IMG/VR virus record: IMGVR_UViG_3300035181_001095
Coordinates: 1-63,183 of that record
From: a virus
Direction: 5' to 3' (one strand)
Length of the DNA stretch: 63,183 nucleotides
Made by a program: the position numbers and the translations under genes. Under the pieces are notes generated by a model. The model saw nothing but the letters and a program-made list of their open reading frames with translations, searched no databases and was not told the origin of the DNA. The stretch's first letter is position 1; each line of letters starts with the position of its first letter. This document shows, in pieces, positions 47,958 through 58,300 of the stretch.

Positions 47958-48636
47958 TAATAATATTCTTACGGCTGATGAGTTATATCGGTTGATTGTA
48001 GATAATATCAAAATATCTTCTACCAGAGGCAACGATTTTTCAGTCTTAAATGCTTCTTTACTTTATAATATATGCCCACGAGGATGTCATTTAATTTATA
48101 ATAATAAATTACTGGTTCATCAACAAGAAAAATCCATAGATGATAGTTTGAAATTAGTATTCAAATTAGGTTGGAAAATAGAAGAAATTATAAATGAAGC
48201 ACTACTACAATATCATATCAATGTGCCTTTACTGTCATATAAAATAGGCGCTTTTACTATTAAAGGACATCCAGATATTATTATAGAAAACAATGGAAAA
48301 TTATATATATTAGAAATTAAATCTATGAGTTTAGAACAATTTAAACAATTAAAACAACCTATTTATAAACATGAACATCAATTATTAACATATTTATTAT
48401 TAGCAAAAAAGAATAAATTAAAGGTAACACAAGGATTTTTAGTTTACGTTTCTAAAGGACATTGGAAACCACCTATTAAAATATATCCAATGTCATTAAA
48501 TAAAACCTTTGAACAACAATTCAAACAATTTGCGAAAGGGTTATGTAGTAATACGATGCCTGACCGTGCTTGTGCTACACAAGTTCATGCAAGTTTAACA
48601 AATTGTCCTGTGAAGGATTTGTGTTTTGCTGTATGA
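47944..48636 (+). CDS. Cas4/RecB-like exonuclease, 230 aa
   Basis: The N-terminal C44 (with C48) and C-terminal C210, C221 and C227 fit an iron-sulfur cluster. Catalytic residues are in KGHPDIII and LEIKS, followed by the QxxxY helix (HEHQLLTYLL). Phage Cas4-like proteins act in recombination. There are no CRISPR genes nearby. Confidence 0.8.
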   Translation: MTHTDNNILTADELYRLIVDNIKISSTRGNDFSVLNASLLYNICPRGCHLIYNNKLLVHQQEKSIDDSLKLVFKLGWKIEEIINEALLQYHINVPLLSYKIGAFTIKGHPDIIIENNGKLYILEIKSMSLEQFKQLKQPIYKHEHQLLTYLLLAKKNKLKVTQGFLVYVSKGHWKPPIKIYPMSLNKTFEQQFKQFAKGLCSNTMPDRACATQVHASLTNCPVKDLCFAV

Positions 48637-49037
48637 GTATAAAACAAATACTAAAAATCGAGTCTAATAAAAGATTACAATATCATCTTAATTTATATAA
48701 ATCATTATTAAATGGTGATATATATAAATATGGAATATTATTAAAAAATTTTTTTGTTAAACGAATTGAATTAAAATGGGATAATATTCTTATACAAAAA
48801 TTTCAGAAATTAAAAGAAAGTATTAACCCTCGGAAACCTATTATTATCATTCATTTACCACGCCATAAACATTCCGAGGATATTGTTTTAATTGAATTGA
48901 AAGATTTTATTGAAATGTTCAAATTTTATACAGAAAGGGGAAAATCAAATGGAGTGTCTGGAGATAACAGCACAACAAATTCCACAACTATTCAAGAACA
49001 GTCATTTAATTACGATGGACGTGGAATGGACGCCTGA
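48633..49037 (+). CDS. Hypothetical protein overlapping the polymerase start, 134 aa
   Basis: I choose ATG 48633 (MSIKQILKIES), overlapping the nuclease stop (ATGA). The first 100 residues look like a real basic helical protein. The last 30 (Ser/Thr/Asn-rich) are read from the polymerase's 5' end in another frame, an 89-bp overlap. Function unknown. Confidence 0.6.
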   Translation: MSIKQILKIESNKRLQYHLNLYKSLLNGDIYKYGILLKNFFVKRIELKWDNILIQKFQKLKESINPRKPIIIIHLPRHKHSEDIVLIELKDFIEMFKFYTERGKSNGVSGDNSTTNSTTIQEQSFNYDGRGMDA

Positions 49038-50772
49038 TAATCTACTATGTATATCCTTAACTGATAACCATGATAAAGGGTATGTCTATTTTTTTCAAAA
49101 CAATATTATTCCGGATGAGTTAAAGGCGCTTTTAGAAAATCCCAAAGTTAAAAAGGTTGTTGCTAATCGTCCTGCAGACGAACAAAAGCTGTTACAATAC
49201 GGCTGTAAAGTTATAGGTATTATTAACGATGTCTTTTTAATGGGGCATATTGTTGATGAGAACATTCCAAAATTCTCATTGAATGCACTTGTTGAAGAGC
49301 ATTTAGGCATTGTAAACATGAAAGCCGCAGCTCAAGGTAAGCGCCATAAATTAGATGAATTATCACCTGACCAATTAGTAGTTTATTCAGGTCAAGATGC
49401 GGCCTTAACCCATCAGTTATTTGAAAAATTAAAATCTTATATTCTTAAAGATAAAAAATTATTAAATTATTATCAACATTTTTTACAACCTATTTCTAAT
49501 TTATTGCCTGTATTACAACAATATGGGTGTCATATTGAGATTTCAAAACTTAAAGAAAATGAACATAAGTTACAAAACATGGCACAAGAAAAAATTGATA
49601 ATGCCTTAAATTTAATTCCAGATACTATTAAATATAAGTATAGAGATAATTGTAGTTTAACTCGTAATGCTTTATTGGTAGATTATTTATTTACACATTC
49701 AGATGGATTACGATTAAAACCACAAATATTTACTGAAAAAACAAATACGCCTGCTGTATCCGAAGCACATTTGAAACAGTTTAAGAATAAACCTTTTGTT
49801 AAACATTTATTAGATTTCAAGAAAATACACAAAATATTGAATACTTATATTACTCCAATGTATGAATATATTGCTAATGATGGTAGAGTATATCCTGATT
49901 TATTTTTATATCGCACAGTAACAGGACGCACCGCTATGTCTAATCCTCCTATTCAACAGATACCACAACGAGGGTCAGCATATGTTGATTTAGTACGAGA
50001 GTTGTTTGTAGCAGATGACAATTGGTCAATGGTATCAGTTGATTTAAGCCAAAGTGAATTGCGTATTATGGCATGGCTTGCTAATGAACCGAATATGTTA
50101 AATGCGTATAATAATGGTATTGACCTCCATAAATTAACTGCCAGTTTAGTTATGAATAAGCCCTTAACTGAAATTGGTAAACCAGAACGCCAGGCTGCTA
50201 AAAGTATTAACTTTGGATTTATTTATGGTATGGCGGCCAAAACCTTTGTGACTTATGCTAAAGAAACCTATGGATTATCCATTACCCAAAAAGAGGCTGA
50301 AACATTTAGGGAAAGATATTTCGATGCGTATCCTAATGTTTTACGATACCATCATGATGTTATAAATTTTGTGCGGCGAAATGGATATATTAGTTCACCA
50401 TTATGCAGAATAAGACATCTCCCAGAAGTAAATTCTAATAATCCAGCATTGCAATCCAGTGCTTTTCGACAAGCTATTAACTTTAGGATTCAAAGTTTTT
50501 CATCAGATTTAGGTTTATTAGGAATGTATCTATTCTATCAACAGTATAAAGATAATCCAAAGTTAAAAGATAAAGTTAAATTATTATGGTTTATACATGA
50601 TGCAATTTGTTTCCAGGCACATGATGATGTTTTACAAGAAGCCGTTGAGTTAGCTCAAGTTTGTTTAGCTGAAGAAACCAAAAAATATATTAAAAAATAT
50701 TTTAATGTTGATGTTGCATACCCTATTGAAAGTGAAGCTAAAATTGGTAAATCCTGGGCTTTGTTAAAATGA
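48949..50772 (+). CDS. DNA polymerase, family A, 607 aa
   Basis: I choose ATG 48949 (MECLEITAQQ) behind AAAGGGGAAAATCAA. The 3'-5' exonuclease has D24-V-E26 in ITMDVEW and the ExoIII box YSGQDAA. The polymerase core has motif A VSVDLSQSELRIM, motif B RQAAKSINFGFIYG and motif C WFIHDAICF, where Ala replaces the more usual Glu of HDE. There is no 5' nuclease domain. It is the replicative enzyme. Confidence 0.95.
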   Translation: MECLEITAQQIPQLFKNSHLITMDVEWTPDNLLCISLTDNHDKGYVYFFQNNIIPDELKALLENPKVKKVVANRPADEQKLLQYGCKVIGIINDVFLMGHIVDENIPKFSLNALVEEHLGIVNMKAAAQGKRHKLDELSPDQLVVYSGQDAALTHQLFEKLKSYILKDKKLLNYYQHFLQPISNLLPVLQQYGCHIEISKLKENEHKLQNMAQEKIDNALNLIPDTIKYKYRDNCSLTRNALLVDYLFTHSDGLRLKPQIFTEKTNTPAVSEAHLKQFKNKPFVKHLLDFKKIHKILNTYITPMYEYIANDGRVYPDLFLYRTVTGRTAMSNPPIQQIPQRGSAYVDLVRELFVADDNWSMVSVDLSQSELRIMAWLANEPNMLNAYNNGIDLHKLTASLVMNKPLTEIGKPERQAAKSINFGFIYGMAAKTFVTYAKETYGLSITQKEAETFRERYFDAYPNVLRYHHDVINFVRRNGYISSPLCRIRHLPEVNSNNPALQSSAFRQAINFRIQSFSSDLGLLGMYLFYQQYKDNPKLKDKVKLLWFIHDAICFQAHDDVLQEAVELAQVCLAEETKKYIKKYFNVDVAYPIESEAKIGKSWALLK

Positions 50773-50784
50773 AAACGTTTTCAT
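50769..50784. promoter_or_regulatory. 16-bp palindromic operator before the RuvC-like gene
   Basis: A perfect ATGAAAACGTTTTCAT overlapping the polymerase stop codon and followed by TTTTTGGGAAAGGAG, the ribosome site of the RuvC-like gene. A weak promoter (TTGGTA...TAAAAT) may lie in the end of the polymerase gene. Confidence 0.75.
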
Positions 50785-50803
50785 TTTTGGGAAAGGAGAT
50801 ATT

Positions 50804-51322
50804 ATGTCTAAATTATTGGCATTAGATTTAGGTTTATCTTTTACTGGATGGTCTTTATTTCTTGATGATAATTTGGTAAATTGTGGTTGTATCCATAATC
50901 CTGAACAAACAAACGTTAAAACTAAACAATTAGCTACGTTTTATAAATCACAATATTTATATAGCAAGTTATCGGATTTAATAACAACAACAGCGGTTAA
51001 AAGTATTATTTGTGAAATGCCTACTGGAGGCAGTAAGAGTGCTATTGCTTTATCTTCCATGAGTATGTCAAATGCTGTGCTCGCAAGTTTAGTAATGCAA
51101 TATCAATTAACGTTATATAAAGTTACACCGAGGCGTATAAAAACTATTACTTGTAATAATTCAAAAGCAACAAAAGATGATATGATGAATCAAATTAAGT
51201 ATTTATACCCATCATTACCTAAAATCCCTAAAAAATACTTTGAACATATTGCAGATAGTATCGGCGCTTTTTTAACTTATAAAAGCAATTGTTTTACGGA
51301 GGTTCCAAATGTTTTTGCATAA
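50804..51322 (+). CDS. RuvC-like Holliday junction resolvase, 172 aa
   Basis: An RNase H-like fold with catalytic acids in LALDLGLSFTGW, IICEMPTGG and EHIADSIGAFL. Size fits phage RuvC-type resolvases, which cut recombination branches before packaging. Confidence 0.85.
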   Translation: MSKLLALDLGLSFTGWSLFLDDNLVNCGCIHNPEQTNVKTKQLATFYKSQYLYSKLSDLITTTAVKSIICEMPTGGSKSAIALSSMSMSNAVLASLVMQYQLTLYKVTPRRIKTITCNNSKATKDDMMNQIKYLYPSLPKIPKKYFEHIADSIGAFLTYKSNCFTEVPNVFA

Positions 51323-51974
51323 TATTAAAGCCAGAGATATTCCTGATGCTTGGTTTCAGGTTTTGTATTATCTATTGGCTAAAGGACGTCGATATACTAT
51401 TGAACGAGGTAGTTATGAAGGACAACAACGAATTGAATATGATTATATAACACTACATATAACTTATCCAAACACACGACCATTGTTACCAGATATTCCA
51501 CCTGGCTTACCTATACCAGTTCCAGCATCAGAAGAGTATTTACAAAAATATGTGGCTTACTTAATGACCTCCGAAAAGCAAGAAAATGAACAATATACAT
51601 ATGGTGAATTTATTGAGCCACAGTTATCGGAAGTTATAACCATGCTAAAGAAAACACCAAATACTAATCAAGCCTGTATAAATATCGGAGATGTTAATTC
51701 TGTAACCTTGGAACACCCACCATGTTTACGATTATTAGATTTTAGAATTCAAGATGATAAATTACATTTAATTTGTTATTTCAGGTCATGGGATGCTTGG
51801 GGTGGATTGCCAGTAAATTTAGCTGGTTTACAAATGCTCAAAGAATTTATAGCCGAAGAGGTTGGTGTAAATGATGGTGAAATCATCGCTTCAAGCAAAG
51901 GCCTTCATGTATATGGATTTGTTGAAGAATTTGTAAAGCAACGAGTTGGAAGAAATATATTAAAAGATTTTTAA
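51309..51974 (+). CDS. Thymidylate synthase-like protein, 221 aa
   Basis: The catalytic block is HPPC139LRLLDFRI, followed by YFRS160WDAWGGLPVN170LAGL, matching the thymidylate synthase 'PPC...QRS-D---G-P-N' pattern. Asn170 corresponds to the residue that selects dUMP over dCMP in the family. At 221 residues it is shorter than bacterial ThyA (about 264), closer to archaeal types. It would turn dUMP from the phage dCMP deaminase into dTMP. GGAGGTTCCAA precedes ATG. Confidence 0.78.
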   Translation: MFLHNIKARDIPDAWFQVLYYLLAKGRRYTIERGSYEGQQRIEYDYITLHITYPNTRPLLPDIPPGLPIPVPASEEYLQKYVAYLMTSEKQENEQYTYGEFIEPQLSEVITMLKKTPNTNQACINIGDVNSVTLEHPPCLRLLDFRIQDDKLHLICYFRSWDAWGGLPVNLAGLQMLKEFIAEEVGVNDGEIIASSKGLHVYGFVEEFVKQRVGRNILKDF

Positions 51975-51999
51975 GTTAAATGAAAGGATTAAAAAGAAC

Positions 52000-52899
52000 A
52001 TGAAACGAGATATATTACGAGCGCCTATCCAATGGTTTGGAGGTAAAGGTAGAATGATAACTAAACTTATGCGCCATGTTCCATTAGGGGGTAAACCATA
52101 TTGTGAACCTTTTATGGGTGCTGCCAGTTTATTCTTTGCAAGACCACCTGCACCAGTAGAAGTTTTGAATGATACAGATGGAGACCTTGTTAATTTATTT
52201 AGATGTCTTCAAGATAAAAATACATTCGATGAATTAGCGCATAAGTTACGCTATACACTTTATGCACGAGCGGAATATATTAAATCAATTGAGATATTAC
52301 AAGATAAATCAATCACAGATAAGGTAATACGTGCTTGGGCGTTTTTTGTTAAACTTAACATGGGCATAAGCAATATAGCAAATTCTGCTGGTAGCTGGAG
52401 TAGAGCTTTTGTAAGTAAAAGAGATTGTGCGTGTAATACAAATTCTTGGATTATGCGGCTAACAATGTTAGAAGATTGGCACAAACGTTTGCTTATGGCA
52501 CAGATTGATAACAGAGATGCTTTAGAAGTTATTAAGTATTGGGATACAGATGAAGCTATATTTTACATAGACCCACCTTATATTCATGACACAAGGAAAT
52601 CTAAAAATGTTTACAATCAAGAATTAACTAATAAGTATCATCAAAATTTAGTTCAAATTATTGTAGATTGTAAAGGTGCTGTAATAGTATCTGGATATGA
52701 ACATGAAATTTACAAGCCATTACTTGATGCTGGTTGGAGTTGCACTAAATACAATACTGCTTGTCATGCTGTTTGTAAAACCCGAAATTCTAAATTACAA
52801 GGTAACAATTCTGTTATGCAGCATGTTCCAAGAACTGAATGTGTTTATTCTAATCCTAAAGCTGTTCATTTAATAAAACATATGAAAGGAGATTTATAA
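52000..52899 (+). CDS. DNA adenine methyltransferase, D12 class, 299 aa
   Basis: The N-terminal FGGKG motif (residues 13-17) binds S-adenosylmethionine, with CEPFMGAAS and the catalytic DPPY (IDPPYIHD). This is the Dam/D12 N6-adenine class. I find no GATC in the window, so a GATC specificity would leave it without targets in its own genome; its target is unknown. Confidence 0.88.
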   Translation: MKRDILRAPIQWFGGKGRMITKLMRHVPLGGKPYCEPFMGAASLFFARPPAPVEVLNDTDGDLVNLFRCLQDKNTFDELAHKLRYTLYARAEYIKSIEILQDKSITDKVIRAWAFFVKLNMGISNIANSAGSWSRAFVSKRDCACNTNSWIMRLTMLEDWHKRLLMAQIDNRDALEVIKYWDTDEAIFYIDPPYIHDTRKSKNVYNQELTNKYHQNLVQIIVDCKGAVIVSGYEHEIYKPLLDAGWSCTKYNTACHAVCKTRNSKLQGNNSVMQHVPRTECVYSNPKAVHLIKHMKGDL

Positions 52900-52901
52900 A
52901 A

Positions 52902-55037
52902 ATGAAATTGTCTGACACGGCAGAGAAAGTGTTAATGGAAAGATATTATCGTAGGGATAAGCAAGGTAGAATTATGGAAGATTGGGAACAGCTTTGCTAT
53001 CGGGTTGCTCACATTGTCAATCATAAAATTGATAACCAATGGTTGACACAACAAGTATTTAACGAGATTTATAATTTAAGATTTTTGCCTAATTCACCTA
53101 CCTTAATGAATGCTGGCACAAATGTTGGGCAGCTATCAGCATGTTTTGTTTTACCCATTGAAGATAACATGGATAGTATTTTTACGACTTTGAAAAATAC
53201 AGCTTTGATTCATAAGACAGGTGGTGGTACGGGATTTGATTTTAGTAAATTGCGGCCTAAAGGTTCAATGGTGAGTTCAACCCATGGTGTGGCAAGTGGT
53301 GTTATTTCTTTCATGTCTATTTTTGATGCAGCCACTGGTGAGATAAAACAAGGTGGTAGGCGTAGAGGCGCTAACATGGGGGTCTTGTCTATTAGACATC
53401 CTGAAATAAAGGAATTTATAACCGTAAAATCTGATTTAAACAAGCTCAATAACTTCAATATCTCTGTAATGATACCTGATGCTTTCATCAAAGCGGTTAA
53501 AGAAAAAAAGTCATGGTCTTTAGTAGACCCTAATACAGGTAAAATAGTTGAAGAAGTTGATGCCAATGAATTATTCAATATGATAGCTGAACAGGCTTGG
53601 AAAACAGGTGAACCAGGTGTGTTGTTTTATGATACAATCAATAATTATGCTCCAGCTTCAATTAGACCTATAACCGCTACAAATCCGTGTGGTGAGTTGC
53701 CGTTGCCACCATATGGGTCGTGCAATCTGGGTTCTATAAATGTATCAAAATTTATCAATAAAGACAAAACAGATTTTGATTATGAAAACTTAAGACATAC
53801 TGTTGAAATAGCTGTTGATTTCCTTGATTGTGTTATTGACGCAAACAAATATCCATTACCTCAAATAGAAGAGGTAACCAAGAAACACAGGATGATTGGG
53901 CTTGGCATAATGGGATTTGCTGATGCTTTGATACAGTTAGGCATACCATATGATTCTACGGAAGCGTTAGAAAAAGCTCATGAGCTTATGTATGCTATTA
54001 CATCATATGCTAACAATGAAAGTAGCATATTAGGGCATTCTCATGGTTGTATATATAAAAATAAACGTAATACAACACTTACTTGTATAGCACCAACAGG
54101 TACTCTATCAATGATTGCGAATTGTTCTTCTGGAATTGAACCTCTGTTCGCTTTGAGCTATACAAAGAATGTAATGGACGGTAAAAGTTTTACATATATC
54201 AATGAGTATTTGCTTGCGAAATTAAAAGAATTAAATTTGGATAAAGCAAAAATAATAAATGAGATAAAGCGGACAGGTAGTATTCAGCACATCAAAGAAA
54301 TCCCTGGTGATATTAAAAGGATTTTTGTAACTGCTTTAGATATATACTATACAGAACATATAAAAATGCAAGCAACATTTCAAACACTTGTTGATAGTTC
54401 TATATCTAAAACAATTAACTTTAGAAATAATATGACTATTAAAGATGTTAAAAATGCTATTCTTATGGCACATGAATGGGGCTGTAAGGGCATCACAGTT
54501 TATAGGGATGGGTCACGATTAAATCAAGTGTTGACTGTAACTGGAACTAAAAAAGAAGATACTGTAAAGATTGAACCACCTCAAGCGGAATCAATTTTGC
54601 AAGAGAGGCCAACTAAATTGGAAGGTATAACAAAAAGAGTAAAGACTGGTTGTGGTAATTTTTACATTACAATTAACAAGATTGATGATAAACCTGTTGA
54701 AGTATTGAGTCATATAGGTAAAGCAGGAGGATGTGCCATATGTCAAGGTGAAGCAGTTTGTAGGTTAGTTTCGCTTGGCTTAAGAGCAGGTATAGGACCT
54801 GATAGAATTATTAAACAGTTACATGGTATTAGGTGTCCTTCACCTATATGGTATGAAGGTGGCCAAATTTTATCATGTCCTGATGCGATTGCTACTGCAT
54901 TGAAAGAAGAATTTAATATAGATGTTAAATCACCACAGCCTGTGGGTCAGATTCCTTGCCCTGAATGTGGGGCTGATATGAAACCTGACAGCGGCTGTTT
55001 TGTTTGTTCAGTATGTGGATATTCAAAATGTAATTAG
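52902..55037 (+). CDS. nrdJ: Class II (B12-dependent) ribonucleotide reductase, 711 aa
   Basis: It shows NSPTLMNAG, the active-site Cys in LSACFVLP, KTGGGTGFDFSKLR, NPCGELPLPPYGSC with the second catalytic Cys region, and the C-terminal zinc-ribbon/redox tail (CPECGADM, CSVCGYSKC). The TSCPD-like domain (TGCGNFYITIN) precedes it. Class II enzymes need adenosylcobalamin and work with or without oxygen. Confidence 0.93.
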   Translation: MKLSDTAEKVLMERYYRRDKQGRIMEDWEQLCYRVAHIVNHKIDNQWLTQQVFNEIYNLRFLPNSPTLMNAGTNVGQLSACFVLPIEDNMDSIFTTLKNTALIHKTGGGTGFDFSKLRPKGSMVSSTHGVASGVISFMSIFDAATGEIKQGGRRRGANMGVLSIRHPEIKEFITVKSDLNKLNNFNISVMIPDAFIKAVKEKKSWSLVDPNTGKIVEEVDANELFNMIAEQAWKTGEPGVLFYDTINNYAPASIRPITATNPCGELPLPPYGSCNLGSINVSKFINKDKTDFDYENLRHTVEIAVDFLDCVIDANKYPLPQIEEVTKKHRMIGLGIMGFADALIQLGIPYDSTEALEKAHELMYAITSYANNESSILGHSHGCIYKNKRNTTLTCIAPTGTLSMIANCSSGIEPLFALSYTKNVMDGKSFTYINEYLLAKLKELNLDKAKIINEIKRTGSIQHIKEIPGDIKRIFVTALDIYYTEHIKMQATFQTLVDSSISKTINFRNNMTIKDVKNAILMAHEWGCKGITVYRDGSRLNQVLTVTGTKKEDTVKIEPPQAESILQERPTKLEGITKRVKTGCGNFYITINKIDDKPVEVLSHIGKAGGCAICQGEAVCRLVSLGLRAGIGPDRIIKQLHGIRCPSPIWYEGGQILSCPDAIATALKEEFNIDVKSPQPVGQIPCPECGADMKPDSGCFVCSVCGYSKCN

Positions 55038-55051
55038 AGGAAATTGATACA

Positions 55052-55327
55052 ATGGATGATTTAAGCCAACAAATACAACAGGATTTTTTGAATGGTGAAA
55101 AAGCATCTCAAATTCGTAAAACTTATCAAATAGGTAAACAACGATTAGAGAAGATTTTGTGCCAAATACCTAATGAACAAATAACTACATGGAGATATTA
55201 CCCTGTTGCCAAAGACCAGATAATTAGTTTTTGGCAACAGGGATATAGATTAAGTCAAATTACCTGTATGACAGGATACCCAATAATTCTTTGTGAAAAA
55301 GTATTAAAGTATAATAAAGTTTTTTAA
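55052..55327 (+). CDS. Double helix-turn-helix protein, 91 aa
   Basis: Two helix-turn-helix-like units of the resolvase/sigma-4 type lie in tandem: DFLNGEKASQIRKTYQIGKQ (residues 11-30) and SFWQQGYRLSQITCMTGYPI (about 58-77). It is the last gene of the rightward block; its stop overlaps the stop of the convergent virion gene (TTAA). A phage transcription regulator is likely; it is a candidate binder of the 16-bp palindrome. Confidence 0.65.
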   Translation: MDDLSQQIQQDFLNGEKASQIRKTYQIGKQRLEKILCQIPNEQITTWRYYPVAKDQIISFWQQGYRLSQITCMTGYPIILCEKVLKYNKVF

Positions 55328-58300
55328 TCTGTTTCGTCAGCATTCGCCAGAAGGATGCCAAGTTTGGATGGTTTGCCAGATGCTCGTTTCAGAGTTTGTT
55401 TGATTGTATTCATTGTAATAAGAGGAATAACACCACCATATTTGGCAGCCTTCTGGTTGTATCTTGTAACATCATTTGTAATAATTTGGCGAATAGCATT
55501 CTCATCAGGAGCCCAACGTAACTTATCATAAATTGTATTTCTTTGTTCATCATATAATTTCTTTGTAGTATCAGCGGCTAATTTTGCTTCTGTTTCTTTT
55601 ACAGGTCGAATTGGTCTTAACCCTAATCCTGCAAGTACAGCTTCAGAGCCTGTGTATTTAATTGGTTGCCCATAAACATCTGTAACAACATTTCCATATT
55701 TTGTGAGTAAAGGTTTATTTTCAGCATAATTTGAATATGCGGATACAGCTTTTGAAAGTGATGGTGGGGCTATTCCCAAGAACATGTTTTTGAAATCACC
55801 TCGTTGTACTGCTCTATAAAGAGCCTCTGTATCCGATGATGTTCCACGCCATACACCAAATAATGTATTCATTAAACTGGGTATAGATAAATCATCAGGT
55901 ATTAAGCCAACAGACAACGATGTTGATATATCAGAGCCTAATAATGATGGTGCTCCATAGGTCAAGACATCTGCTCCTGTTTGCCCAACATGTTTTTGTA
56001 ATGTTTTATAGAACGCTTGTTTAGTATCTTTATCATCATCTGTAATCCATTGAAATGCTTTTAATATTTGGGTTACAAAAGGCACAGCTAAAGCACCACC
56101 AAACAGAGTTGTATATAAACCATTTGCCAATAATTTATCAAAATAAACTTTATTTTGTTCATTCCTGATAGTTTTATATAACCAACCTAAATAATTTACT
56201 TCATATCCTCGTAAAGTTAACATTGATGATACTATAGGATTTTTGAGAGCGATTAGTGGTTTATTAACTTTTGAAAAGATAAAAAACGCATTATCATTAT
56301 ATTTAGTACCAAAGTTTATAGCGTCCTCATTTGATAACCCTTTTTGTTTAGCCAACCGATATGCCATTAAAGCACCCATTTTACGACTTGCTAATTCCAT
56401 AGATTGCATAGGAGCCATTAAAGAAGTAAAGAGACTATGTAAATATGATGGCAAAATCATGGATGCTTCATTTCGTATTTGTGAAACAAAAGTATTTGCT
56501 GCTACACTGGTGCCTAAAATTTTATCTAATGCGTTTTGTTCTTCTGGATTTATTGTATCTAATCGCATTAAATTTTTAAGAAGTGACCAAGAACTTTGTG
56601 ATAGTCCACTTAATGCTTTTATATTGGCATTAACAAAATCCATACCTGATGTGCGTTCTGGTTTATATTGCCGCAAAGCATCCGCTTCAGCATTCATAAA
56701 ACCAAGAATTTCAGGCAGACCTACTGTAAATGGTTGTGTTAACTGTGATAAAGCACTTTTAAGACTCATACCTAACATACGCACAGTTAAAAATGTCTTT
56801 ATTGTTGCAGTTGCTTTATCAAGTACGCTGGCTGGTTTTAACATTGCTCCAGTATATTCGTTATAATATTTGAAAAGTTGTGTATCATTTTGTAACTGAT
56901 GTCTAACATCAGGACTATTTAGATATGCTTGTAATTGACTTGTGGCCGTGAGTCTTGCAATGCTATTTGACATTGCTGGTAAATAAGTAGAAATAACCTT
57001 TGGAAGATTTTTTTCAAATCCTTCTACAAGATTTTCTTGGCGCTGAATGAAACGAGATGTTGCAAAACCTCTACTCATAAAATCATTTTGTATATCACTC
57101 TGAATCATTGATATTAGTTTATCAATAGCCTTTTCATCAACAGGATGTTCTTGCTTTAGTCTTTCAGTCATATACTCAAGATACTGTTGCACAGCTGTAT
57201 TAGTAGTTCCTTCATATAATGAAGATACATTATTTGGATTTTTTGCTTTTACAATAACAATATCATTGTCTTTAACATTTCGTGGTAATTCATCAACAAT
57301 ACGCCCATTATATTGGGTTTGTAACCTCTTCATTATTTTAGCGGCTTGATAATGACCACCTGTTTGTGTGATTGTAGTAGGAGTATGCTCTCTATGTAAT
57401 TCAGCCCAGTATGATTTTGTAGTACCATCAGGGTATTGTTCATTAACCCCTTGGTAAACTTTAATAGCCCATTCGCCACGTTGCCGTAAACGAGGGGTAT
57501 AAAATTTATCAGCTGCTGTATAAGCATTAATTTGGTCATCAAAAGGTTTAATTTTGCTTAACGCATGCCCAATAAATTGATTAACAGTCTCATCTTCTTT
57601 TATATTAAATTCTTTTGGGATGACAATAGGGTTGTCTCTTAAAGAATCACTATTTTGAGCTATCCATTCAACCAAATGTTTCCGAGCATTATCAGATAAA
57701 TTAGCATATTCAGGCGTATTACTCAAAGCATAAATCACAGAATTTTTTAATGCAGTGAAATATTCGGTAGCCATTTTATCAAAAAATTGTTTGGTTTGGT
57801 GATAAATGTTAATTTCATCATTAGTTAATTTATATTTATTTTTTAATGTATTGTTATCTAATAATTTACCTTGAGCATCACTATCCCAGACGGCCTTTGC
57901 AAACATTGGGTTTTTAACATTTTCAATATCCCTATAAAATTGTTTGAATGCTGCTATGAGTAAATTACTTCTTTCCTCTGATGTTTTAAAAATGTTAAAC
58001 AATGATTTAATAACAGGATGATTGAACCATTGAGAACTAAGAAACATCCTGGCGAATGAGCTTAAACGTTTATCTCCTTTAAGAGAATCAACAACATGTT
58101 TAATAATACTAAATTGTGTAGGAACTATATCATCTTTATCAACAGAAAAACCAAGTGCTTTAAGTTGTTTAGTTTCAAATTCGTTTTGAGCTTTTCTAAA
58201 ATCTGCAAAAATAGACCTATCTTTATTTTTTTGTATAGCCTCAAAAATATCATCAGCATTATTAAAACCTAATCCGTTTATAGCGTTATTTACTCTTTCA

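Noticed and set aside
47944-48636. CRISPR adaptation gene cas4
   Set aside because: It sits inside a phage recombination operon with RecA-like and RuvC-like genes and no cas1 or cas2; Cas4-like exonucleases are common in phages.
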